Assembly: GCF_025685565.1 (NCBI RefSeq)
Contig: NZ_JAGSYE010000001.1
Coordinates: 992,001 to 1,056,000, forward strand
Direction of reading: 5' to 3'
Length of the DNA: 64,000 nucleotides
Source: Granulicella aggregans
GTDB taxonomy: Bacteria > Acidobacteriota > Terriglobia > Terriglobales > Acidobacteriaceae
Shown: in pieces, positions 10,066-17,651 of the stretch
Numbering within the stretch: the stretch's first letter is position 1
Layout of the letters: each line of letters starts with the position of its first letter
Position numbers and translations under genes: made by a program
The notes under the pieces: generated by a model
What the model was told of the DNA's origin: nothing
Seen by the model: only the letters and a program-made list of their open reading frames with translations
Databases searched by the model: none

Positions 10066-10779
10066 ATGCTTTCGATTGAACTTCCTGAAGCGACGTACCG
10101 GCGGATGGAGCTTGTCTCCGAACCGCGGATTGAGAAGGGGGGCGCGGCCGAAACCTTCTCTGTTCCCAGCAGCTTTATTGAACTCTCCGACCCGCAGCAT
10201 CTGCTGTTGCAGAAGACGGCGGTGGATGGGGACAAGGAGCTGGAGGCGTTTCTTACGGCGAACGATGGGCTATATCGCTATGACTATGTGCGGTTGGGAT
10301 GCAGTTTTGGGCCGCAGAATGGGGAGCGGTTCGAAAAGGCGTGGTTGAAGGTGGAGCTGAAGGCGTCGACTCCGGTTGCGGTTGATCCGCCGATGGCGTG
10401 GTCGATCTCTCCGGTGGATACGTCGCAGGAGCTGGAAGAGAGTACGAGCACGAAGTTCGGGTCGACGGCGAAGCTGCTGAGCGCGGAGATTGGGTCGTCC
10501 ACGAAGATTGCGAAGAAGCTTTACAGCATGAAGGGGTATCGCGAGGGGAAGGCAAATCCTTTCTGGGAGCTTTACAGCAACCAGGCGGATGCACTGGACG
10601 GGATTGTGCGGTTCCACATGGTGGTGCGGTCGCCGGTCGCGGTGGCGACGCTGGGAGCGGTGAGGTTGGAGGCGGTGATCAGCAATAGGTCGTATGTGAT
10701 CTTCCGCGAGCAGAGGCCGTTCGATGAGACTCCTAGCGCGGAGTTTGTGCTGCCGGTGCGTAGGGCTGTTTTGGGTTGA
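10066..10779 (+). CDS. Hypothetical protein upstream of the CHAT protease (237 aa)
   Basis: I do not recognise this family. The protein is soluble-looking, with no signal peptide or membrane segment, and mixed alpha/beta in appearance. It has one cysteine, and a short Ser/Thr-rich stretch (EESTSTKFGSTAK) near the middle. A GTG at 10048 could add six residues, but that codon lies in the hairpin and -10 region, so ATG 10066 is preferred. It is followed, after a 340-base block of repeats, by a CHAT-domain protease on the same strand. A functional link to that protease is possible but rests only on adjacency. Confidence 0.7.
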   Translation: MLSIELPEATYRRMELVSEPRIEKGGAAETFSVPSSFIELSDPQHLLLQKTAVDGDKELEAFLTANDGLYRYDYVRLGCSFGPQNGERFEKAWLKVELKASTPVAVDPPMAWSISPVDTSQELEESTSTKFGSTAKLLSAEIGSSTKIAKKLYSMKGYREGKANPFWELYSNQADALDGIVRFHMVVRSPVAVATLGAVRLEAVISNRSYVIFREQRPFDETPSAEFVLPVRRAVLG

Positions 10780-11118
10780 AAGCGGCTGGGGAGCTGTTTA
10801 CGTCCCACCCATCGCATAAGACAAAGACGCGATGGATGGGGCACCCGGCGGTAGCGGTGGTGAAAAGCGAAATGCGGGGCCTCTCCACTCCGCTTCGCTC
10901 CGGTCGAGATGACGTTTCTGTTGGTTGGAAGGCGGGTGGGAGCGGTTTACGTCCCACCCATTGCGTAAGACAACGGCGCGATGGATGGGGCACCCGGTCT
11001 GATGGTGGCCACAGGCGGGGAAGAGGTTTACGTTCCTATATCTGGCGATGAAACTGCCAGATATAGGGTACTCGGTCTGGTCGAGATGACACTTCGTTTC
11101 TGGGTGAGGGGTTGAAGC
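10780..11118 (+). repeat. Cluster of A and B palindromic repeats
   Basis: A copies lie at 10801-10847, 10950-10996 and a degenerate one at 11031-11075. A B copy lies at 10869-10914, and a B-type tail (TCGAGATGAC) at 11080-11089. A copies start cgtcccac and end ggggcacccg around an inner stem; the last one has inner arms TATCTGGC/GCCAGATA. All read left to right on +. No gene is seen in this 339-base gap. The GAGGGG at 11105-11110 is probably the ribosome site of the CHAT gene. Confidence 0.8.
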
Positions 11119-14100
11119 GTGGCAGAGGCGGTTGTGGATTCGAGTCCGATTCTGGAGTTGGCGACGGAGGTTGTCGAGGGCAAGTTCACGCTGGAGTATG
11201 CGGAGCAGGTCGCGGCTGGAGCGGAGTTCTACGGCAAGCTGAGCTACCCGTTGGTCTACACGACGTGCGAGGTAGTGGAGCAGGGGCTGAGCAAGAACTG
11301 GCGGCTTTGCGTGCTGGTGATGCGGGTGCTGAACGCGGCGCTTGACTCTCGGGGGAAGAGCGACGCAGCGGGGCAGCTGGCGATGGAGCTGACTGCGGTC
11401 GAGACATGGCTGGCGGTGGCGCGGGTGGCCTGCTCGGATGTACCCGATGGACGGCTGTTTCGCGATGCGGCGGCGAGGGGTGACGCGCTGGCGGAGCGTG
11501 AGGTCGGCATGACCCCTCCGGCAAATATTCTGCACCGGCTTGGGGTGCTGTATCTGGACACCTACGTTGCGGGGCGATCCAGCGGGAATCTTGAGAACCA
11601 GATGACGGCGTGGGTGGAGCGGCTCTTCGAGGAGTATTCGGAGGACGAGCTTGTGGGGGTGCCGGCGGAGGAGCTGATGATGCCGCCGGTGGACGAGGCG
11701 CTGAATAAGTCGCTGAGCTACTTTCGGCGGGCCGCTGAGCGCAGGACGGGGACGGCCCGGGGACAGACGCTGAAGGCGATCGCGCAGGCGCAGCTTTGGT
11801 TGAGTCTGTTCGAGCTGCCGTTCGATGTGAAGGAGCTTCTTGCGGCGGCGCGGGAGGCGCTAACGCTGCTTCCTGCGGACAAGTTTCCTGCGGAGACGGC
11901 TGAGCTGGGCAAGATGGTCCAGCGGTTTTCGGAGACGGCGGAGTCGAAGGTCAGTGTCGATTCGGCTGCTCTTGCGGCGGCGCGGAGTGTTGTTGCGCGG
12001 CCGGTTGAGGAGTGGGTCGCCGAGCGGGGCCGGGTGGCGACGATCGATATCTTCTCGCAGTCGGCGGGGGCTGTGCAGGAGGCTGATCCTGGGCTGGCGC
12101 TGCAGCTTTGGATGGCGATCGATGGGCTGATTCGCCAGGAGCCGGAGCCGGTGCGGAGGGCGCACGATCAGGGGCTGGTCTCGTTTGCGATGCGAGCGAT
12201 GGCAGAGGACGCGCCGGAGGCTGATGGGACGCCCCTGGAGCCGGTGTTTATGAAGCTGTTTCAGACGGCTGCGGCTGAGGATTGGCCGAAGCCGAGGATG
12301 GCGTATGCGCTGCTTTCGCTTGCGGCTTCGACCACGGTGACGAACCAGGAAGATGAAGGGATGGAGGCGCTGGTGTACTGCGGCGGGCTGCTGAAGAGTG
12401 GAGCTTCGGATGAGGTGTTGGACCGGGCGGTGCCGTACCTGACGGCGGTGCTGCAGACGGGGCGGGCAGTGAACGCGTTTGAGGCTAAGGAGTTTGGAAA
12501 GTCGGCGAAGCTTTATCTGGATGCACTGACGGCGAATCTGCGGGCGGGGCAGCCGCTGGCGGCACTGGATATCGTGCGGCGGATCGTGGATCTGGCGAAG
12601 CAGGGTGGACCGGAGCAGCAGGCGGTGCTGAATGCGCTGGTGGTGGCGCTGGCGGCGAATGCTTTGGAGTTGGAGCTGGCGGCGGGGGATGCGGCCACGG
12701 GGCTGATCCAGACGTCGAGCCGGTTTGCGATGGCGCGGTTGCTGGCGACGGGAACCACGAAGACGACGACGGTGCTGTTCCTGCTGGATGCGGCGAAGGG
12801 CCGGAGGTTCCGGTCAGCGCTGGCTACGCCGGGCGGGGCGATTGCGTGGCTAAACGATCCGAGGACGCTCGAGACAGAGCAGGAGATTGCGAAGCTGCGG
12901 GCGGAGGTGGCGATGGAACCTCCGGCTACTCCGGCGGCCTTGAGCAAGAACATGGTGCTGACGGCGTATGTGAGTCCGAAGGAGATGCACGGCGGAGGTA
13001 CGGCTGCGGAGCGGTTACGGAATCTGCAGATCCGGTTCGATGGGGGATTGGACCGGCAGTTGGCGACGGATGACTCAGGCGAGTGGGTGCCGGACCTTGA
13101 GACCCTGCAGGCGAAGCTGGATGAGAAGACGGTGCTGGTAATGGAGTACGTCGGGACGCATGCCACGGGAGCGCTGACGGTGACGACGTTGCTGATTGCG
13201 AGGGATGGGCTCGGGTCGGCAATCGCGATGATTCCGGATGTTCCCTTCGCGGATGTATCGATGGAGAGCGGAGAGGAGACCATTGTCGCGAACGTGGTGG
13301 GGGCGGCGGTAAGTGAGCTGCGGGACAGGATTGTGAGCCCGCCGGGGCCGTTCGCTGCGGACTCGAAGGCGCTTGAAGCGTTGGAGGGAGACCACGAGAT
13401 GTATCTTGGCGGGCCGCTGGCACCGAAGCTGGCGGAGTTTCGCGGGCAGGGGAAGGACCACCTTTGCTTCGTGCCGCATGGGCCGCTGCACTACTTTCCG
13501 TTTCACCTGCTGGGGCCGGAGGACGAGCCGCTGGCGGCGGAGTGGTGCGTGACGTATCTGCCGCATCCTTACCTGCTGGAGCGGAAACCGGCGGAAGCAA
13601 CGGGGCTTACGGAGCTGACTTCAATTGGGGTGAACTTTGCGGCGGGGAATGTCTTTCATCTTGAGGCGCTGGATGGATGCGAGGACGAGGCGGCTACGAT
13701 TGCCTCGTCCTTTGGTCCAAGTGCCAAGCTACTGGTAGCGCCGGATGCGAACGAGGCGGCCGTACTGGCGGCGCTGGGTTCGAGCCGGAGAGTGCATATT
13801 TCGACGCATGGGTTACACACGGCGAATGCTCCGGCGTTTCAGTGCGTTTTCTTGAATGCGGGTGCGGGTGGCGATGGGATTCTGAATGCTTATGAGCTGC
13901 TCAGGCTGGATTTGAAGGGGCTGGATCTGGTGACGTTCAGCGCCTGCGAGACGGCGCTGGGGCGGTTCGATGCGGCGGACAATCTGAGGGGGATTCCGGC
14001 GGCGCTGCTGGTGGCGGGGGTGTCGACGATTGTGGGGACGCTGTGGAATGTGGAGACGAAGACTTCGACGTTCTTCTTTACGGGGTTTTATCGGTGGCTG

Positions 14101-14214
14101 AAGGAGACGGGGAGTAAGAAGGCGGCGTTTCGAGAGGCGCAGAAGGAGACGCGGCGGCGTTTCCCGAAGTATCGGGACTGGGGGGCGTTTCAGTTGATTG
14201 GGGCTTGGGGGTAG
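11119..14214 (+). CDS. TPR-like/CHAT-domain caspase-family protease (1031 aa)
   Basis: Cytosolic CHAT peptidase (clan CD, caspase/gingipain fold). Residues 1 to about 650 are mostly helical, Ala/Leu/Glu-rich and TPR-like. The C-terminal 330 residues or so form the CHAT domain with RVHISTHG (catalytic His897), TFSACETALG (catalytic Cys943), NLRGIPAALLVAGVSTIVGTLWNV and a closing AF..A segment. Both catalytic residues are present, so it should be active. There is no signal peptide. The GTG start is 8 bases after GAGGGG. CHAT proteases often act with a cleaved partner in regulated death or stress responses; the 237-aa protein upstream is the only candidate here. The substrate is unknown. Confidence 0.88.
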   Translation: MAEAVVDSSPILELATEVVEGKFTLEYAEQVAAGAEFYGKLSYPLVYTTCEVVEQGLSKNWRLCVLVMRVLNAALDSRGKSDAAGQLAMELTAVETWLAVARVACSDVPDGRLFRDAAARGDALAEREVGMTPPANILHRLGVLYLDTYVAGRSSGNLENQMTAWVERLFEEYSEDELVGVPAEELMMPPVDEALNKSLSYFRRAAERRTGTARGQTLKAIAQAQLWLSLFELPFDVKELLAAAREALTLLPADKFPAETAELGKMVQRFSETAESKVSVDSAALAAARSVVARPVEEWVAERGRVATIDIFSQSAGAVQEADPGLALQLWMAIDGLIRQEPEPVRRAHDQGLVSFAMRAMAEDAPEADGTPLEPVFMKLFQTAAAEDWPKPRMAYALLSLAASTTVTNQEDEGMEALVYCGGLLKSGASDEVLDRAVPYLTAVLQTGRAVNAFEAKEFGKSAKLYLDALTANLRAGQPLAALDIVRRIVDLAKQGGPEQQAVLNALVVALAANALELELAAGDAATGLIQTSSRFAMARLLATGTTKTTTVLFLLDAAKGRRFRSALATPGGAIAWLNDPRTLETEQEIAKLRAEVAMEPPATPAALSKNMVLTAYVSPKEMHGGGTAAERLRNLQIRFDGGLDRQLATDDSGEWVPDLETLQAKLDEKTVLVMEYVGTHATGALTVTTLLIARDGLGSAIAMIPDVPFADVSMESGEETIVANVVGAAVSELRDRIVSPPGPFAADSKALEALEGDHEMYLGGPLAPKLAEFRGQGKDHLCFVPHGPLHYFPFHLLGPEDEPLAAEWCVTYLPHPYLLERKPAEATGLTELTSIGVNFAAGNVFHLEALDGCEDEAATIASSFGPSAKLLVAPDANEAAVLAALGSSRRVHISTHGLHTANAPAFQCVFLNAGAGGDGILNAYELLRLDLKGLDLVTFSACETALGRFDAADNLRGIPAALLVAGVSTIVGTLWNVETKTSTFFFTGFYRWLKETGSKKAAFREAQKETRRRFPKYRDWGAFQLIGAWG

Positions 14215-14513
14215 GGGCTGTGTCGGGTCGCGTTTGTTGCTGAAAGGTTCGGGCGGCTGTGGTGGGTGAATTTCCCCTGGGTCCTTCGACTGCGCGCTCT
14301 GCGCCGTCGCTCAGGATGACGGCAAGAGCAAGAGCAAGGGCAAAAAGCAAAGACCAATGCGGGGGTCTCTCCACTTCGCTTCGCTCCGGGCCAGATGACG
14401 CGTCTTAGGGGGTGATGATGGGTTACCAGTTGGGGGCCTGCTTGTGTATAGAACGGCTGTGGCCTTGACCCTGGGTTTTCCACATACTCATACTCGTAAC
14501 AGAGGTTTCGCAT
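14215..14513 (+). repeat. B-type palindromic repeats between the CHAT gene and the rlpA operon
   Basis: A variant B copy at 14275-14322 has a nested hairpin (CGAC, GCGC, loop, GCGC, GTCG) and ends caggatgacgg. A typical B copy lies at 14356-14400 (aatgcgggggtctctcc ... agatgacg). Both read in + orientation. The remainder holds no gene I can support. Confidence 0.75.
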
Positions 14514-14750
14514 ATGCCGCCTGAAGTTCCGAGACAGCCCTGGCAGGATCGTCTGCATGAGACAGCCGCGCGCGTGGAAGACGAGCTGCGGCTGTTTGCG
14601 AACTACATCAACGACGAGGTTGTGCCGGACGTTCGCCGACACAGCTCGGCCGCGCTCAAGACGGCTGCGGTGGAGCTGCAGAAGCTGGCGCAGAAGCTCG
14701 ATGACGTGCGGAATGCACCTCCGCCTCCGCCGAGGCCGCCTGAGGCGTGA
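14514..14750 (+). CDS. Small hypothetical protein coupled to rlpA (78 aa)
   Basis: I do not recognise a named family. The protein is charged and amphipathic-helical, probably coiled-coil (about residues 15-66), and ends in a proline run (PPPPPRPPE). It has no membrane segment. AGAGGT lies 9 bases before the ATG. Its stop overlaps the next start (GTGA, or TGATG if the rlpA ATG is used), so it is translated together with the RlpA lipoprotein. That coupling and the normal codon usage support it as a real gene. A cell-wall or division link is only inferred from the neighbour. Confidence 0.7.
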   Translation: MPPEVPRQPWQDRLHETAARVEDELRLFANYINDEVVPDVRRHSSAALKTAAVELQKLAQKLDDVRNAPPPPPRPPEA

Positions 14751-15532
14751 TGCGCCGATGCGGGCTCCAGTCTGGCGTGCGGGGTGCGGTTGCGCTCGTC
14801 GTGTGCGTGTGGCTGGTAGCGGGATGTCATAAGCAGAAGCAGCAGGTTTATCAGCCGACGGCGCCTACGCTGGGTGAGGAACGGCCTGCTCCTGCGCCTG
14901 CGCGGCATAAGGCTCCGACTATCGAGAGTGCGCCTGCGGATTCGGCGGGGATGATTCCGCCGGATGCGGTGCATGGGCCGCCTGCCGTGACGGAGACGGG
15001 GCTGGCGAGCTGGTATGGGCCGCCGTACTCAGGGCGCAAGGGAGCGGATGGGTCGGTGTACGACCAGAATGCGATGACCGCGGCTAGTCTGACGCTGCCG
15101 TTGGGGACGGTCGCGCGGGTGACCAACCTGACCAACAACCAGGCGGTGCTGGTGAAGATCACGGACCGGGGGCCGTTTGTGCGGGGGCGGATCATCGATC
15201 TGTCGCTGGCTGCGGCCAAGGCCACCGGCGTGTATCGGGCGGGCGTGGCGAAGGTGCAGGTGGAGGCGTATCCGCCGCCTCCGTCGCCGACGGGAATTCC
15301 TGGCGGGCGGTGGTGCGTGCAGATCGGGGCGTTCTATAACGTCGAGGACGCAGTGCAATTGAAGGCCGACCTGATGCGGCGATACACGACGGCGAAGGTG
15401 ATCGAGTTTCAGGGGCCGACGGGGTATTGGGTAAGGATCAATCCGAAGTTTGCGGACAAGGCTACGGCGAAGGCGGTAGCGGATGGGATCCATATTCCGG
15501 ATGCGGAGCCTTATTTGACCCGGACGGATTGA
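14747..15532 (+). CDS. rlpA: RlpA-like septal lytic transglycosylase, lipoprotein
   Basis: Outer-membrane lipoprotein expected to cleave denuded peptidoglycan glycans. The N-terminus has a hydrophobic segment and lipobox VAGC followed by basic residues. The double-psi beta-barrel domain spans about residues 83-178 (GLASWYGPPYSGRKGADG, KITDRGPFVRGRIIDLS). The Asp in DRGPF is the conserved catalytic position. A C-terminal SPOR domain (about 185-255, RWCVQIGAFYNVEDAVQL) should target septal peptidoglycan. The length of 261 aa is normal. The start is GTG 14747 or ATG 14750, both overlapping the upstream gene. A C-type palindrome follows the stop. Confidence 0.92.
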   Translation: MMRRCGLQSGVRGAVALVVCVWLVAGCHKQKQQVYQPTAPTLGEERPAPAPARHKAPTIESAPADSAGMIPPDAVHGPPAVTETGLASWYGPPYSGRKGADGSVYDQNAMTAASLTLPLGTVARVTNLTNNQAVLVKITDRGPFVRGRIIDLSLAAAKATGVYRAGVAKVQVEAYPPPPSPTGIPGGRWCVQIGAFYNVEDAVQLKADLMRRYTTAKVIEFQGPTGYWVRINPKFADKATAKAVADGIHIPDAEPYLTRTD

Positions 15533-15836
15533 GGGTTGCGTGGCGGGCGAAGGAAGGCGTACCTCAGCGGCTAAAGCCGCGTGGGTGGGGGTGGGTTTGT
15601 GGTACGGCTGAAGCCGTGCCCTGAAGCAAGACGGGTGGTGGCGGTGCCGTCGAAATGCGGGGATTCTTCACCTTCGGCTCAGAATGACGGGGAGAGGGTG
15701 GTGGCGGACCCACCCATGGCCAAGTGCGAGCCATGGATGGGGCACCCGCGGTTGTGGCTGGCTCCCACATCTGGCGATGAAGCTGCTAGATATGGGGCAC
15801 CCGGTTTTGGTGGCGCACGCTTGATGCGGCTTTCGA
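15533..15836 (+). repeat. Cluster of C, B and A palindromes in a convergent gap
   Basis: Two short C palindromes, GCGGCTAAAGCCGC at 15567-15580 and ACGGCTGAAGCCGT near 15603-15617, are followed by a B copy (15651-15689) and two A copies (15704-15748, inner arms CCATGGC/GCCATGG; and 15763-15803, inner arms ATCTGGC/GCTAGAT). The gap separates convergent genes, yet every A and B copy is in + orientation. No gene is seen. Confidence 0.8.
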
Positions 15837-17651
15837 TTATTCGGCGGGTGGGGCGTAGTAGGGGAGCTTCTGCTGCTCTTCGGTAGCGCGCTTTACGGCG
15901 ATGTCGCCGAAGAGGAGGCTGGGCGCGATGACGGTTTGCGGGATCGGGCCGAGGGTGTTGGCGATGTAGGGATGGTCGCCGGCGGCTACGATGTCGCTGC
16001 GGAGGCTGCGGAGATCGAGCTCATCGAAGGCAGCCCCGCGGACGAGTTCGCGGGTGCCGTCGCTATGGACGCGATAGAGCAGGCGCGGCATCAGTTCGCC
16101 TCCTAGAGTTTCGACGACGTAGGCGTCGGAGCCTTGCTTCGCGGCCAGTTCGGCTAGCTTGGCCTTCATCGCGTCGTCGCTGAGGGGCTCGCTGGACTTG
16201 AAGATCGAGATACCGGCGCGGGAGTGGGCGGGCTGGCCTAGGCCGGCGCGGCCGTGGCCGTTCGATTCAGGGAAGTCCTTCACCGGCTCGCGGCCGATGA
16301 CGTAGGCCATCAGTTTGCCGGAGAGGACGACGTCGAGGGATTCGGCGGGGACGCCTTCGTCGTCGACGTCGTAGTGGCCCATGAGGTCGACGCCTTCGAG
16401 CTTGGTGAGGAGAGGGTTGTCCTTGACGTTCATGAAGTCCGGGAGGACGCGCTGGCGGAGGCTGGAGGTGTAGGCACCCTGGGTGCGAGCGGTGGTGCCG
16501 GCGTCGGGGCGGTCGGCTTCGACGTTGGGGAGGAATAGTTTGGTGAGGGCGTCAGTGGCGGCGTCTCCGCTGAAGAGGACGGCACCGTGGTAGTCGTCAG
16601 CGTCGACGATGGGGGCGTTGCGGAGCTCCTGGTAGGAGTTGAGGTCGTCGATCATGCGCTGGTGGAAGGCGGCGGCGGACTCGAGGTTCTTGGCGAGCGT
16701 TGCGGTGCTGCCGTTGTCGCGGCTGAGGCGCATGCCGTCGGCGGCCTGGCCTCCGATGCTGACGCTGGCGCTGTAGCCGGTATATCCGTGGCGGACGACG
16801 GTGCCTTCGGTGTTGACCAGATAGCGGTTGACGGCGACTCCGCGGACGCTGGCTGTCGAGTACTGGATGGTGTCGGCGAATTGCTTGACTGACGGGTCGC
16901 TTGCGTAGAGGCCGCTGGTCTCGATGATGCGATGCTTCCATTCGTTGCGGTCAAGGTCGAGTTTGACGAGGGGTTTGATCTCGGTGACGGGCTTGGCCGG
17001 GGCGAAGTCGTCGGCGGTGGCGGCGGTCTCGAAGCGCTTGAGGTTGGCCTGCTTGGCGGCGTAGGCGCGGAGGGCGACCTTGTACGCCTCGTCGGTCGCG
17101 GTCCAAAGGGCGTAGCGAAGGGCGGCGGGGTCGTTGTCTTCTGGGGCTAGCTGGACGTTGCCGTCGCCGCGGCTGGAGGAGCTGTCGGCGGCGTAGTCTC
17201 CGACGCGGACGGAGACGCGGATGACGCGCTGGTGGTTGGTGTCTTCGCGGGTGAGCGCGCCGTAGTTAGCGACGGCGTCGTAACCCATGAGCTCGTCCAT
17301 GCGGTACTCGATGAAGTAGGGGCGCTGGAGGCCGGGGAGGACGAGGAGTTTTTGTTCGCGGGCCAGCTCGGACTTCATGGCTTCGAGCATGGGGTCTTTT
17401 TCTTGGGCCACCGCCCTATTTGTAACGGAGAGAGTTGCTAATAGGGTTAGGGCGGCTAGAGTGGCGATCTTGCGGCCGGGAGAGGAAGACGGTTCGTGCT
17501 TCGCACGAATGTCCCACCCATGCGATACGGCCGCATGGATGGGGCACCCGATTTCGGTGGCGGCACTCCCACATCTGGCGGTGATGCTGCCAGATATGGG
17601 GCACCCGGCTTTGTGGCGAGGAGTATGTAACTGTTTCAGGAGCTTATTCAT
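15837..17651 (-). CDS. Exported TldE/PmbA-type protein (604 aa) with repeat insertion in its signal peptide
   Basis: TldD/PmbA-family protein of the TldE type: it aligns in layout with its upstream neighbour but lacks the HExxxH zinc motif, the corresponding region reading VLFSGDAATDALTKLF. It should pair with the TldD-type product as a heterodimeric protease. The ATG at 17651 overlaps the upstream stop (TAATG) and has AAAGGAGG 6-7 bases ahead, so the start is secure. Residues 1-13 and 58-83 together make a normal signal peptide (MNKLLKQL ... GRKIATLAALTLLATL ... AVAQ). Residues about 14-53 are encoded by two tandem A repeats and a hairpin. No alternative start lies between repeat and hydrophobic core, so translation must read through the repeats. 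Confidence 0.88.
   Translation of the reverse strand: MNKLLKQLHTPRHKAGCPISGSITARCGSAATEIGCPIHAAVSHGWDIRAKHEPSSSPGRKIATLAALTLLATLSVTNRAVAQEKDPMLEAMKSELAREQKLLVLPGLQRPYFIEYRMDELMGYDAVANYGALTREDTNHQRVIRVSVRVGDYAADSSSSRGDGNVQLAPEDNDPAALRYALWTATDEAYKVALRAYAAKQANLKRFETAATADDFAPAKPVTEIKPLVKLDLDRNEWKHRIIETSGLYASDPSVKQFADTIQYSTASVRGVAVNRYLVNTEGTVVRHGYTGYSASVSIGGQAADGMRLSRDNGSTATLAKNLESAAAFHQRMIDDLNSYQELRNAPIVDADDYHGAVLFSGDAATDALTKLFLPNVEADRPDAGTTARTQGAYTSSLRQRVLPDFMNVKDNPLLTKLEGVDLMGHYDVDDEGVPAESLDVVLSGKLMAYVIGREPVKDFPESNGHGRAGLGQPAHSRAGISIFKSSEPLSDDAMKAKLAELAAKQGSDAYVVETLGGELMPRLLYRVHSDGTRELVRGAAFDELDLRSLRSDIVAAGDHPYIANTLGPIPQTVIAPSLLFGDIAVKRATEEQQKLPYYAPPAE
17493..17607 (+). repeat. Two A repeats plus hairpin inserted in frame in the tldE-like gene
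   Basis: From left: hairpin TTCGTGC-TTC-GCACGAA (17493-17509), A copy 17511-17550 (inner arms CATGCG/CGCATG) and A copy 17566-17607 (inner arms ATCTGGC/GCCAGAT). All are antisense to the gene that contains them. They encode about 40 residues of the protein's N-terminal region without a stop or frameshift. Confidence 0.85.

Noticed and set aside
10398..10688. Frames antisense or out of phase to the 237-aa gene
   Set aside because: Shadow frames of high-GC coding sequence without starts, ribosome sites or conserved motifs.
10946..11118. Complete mobile element or transposase among the repeats
   Set aside because: No transposase, integrase or RAYT gene was found anywhere in the window; only short non-coding repeats are present.
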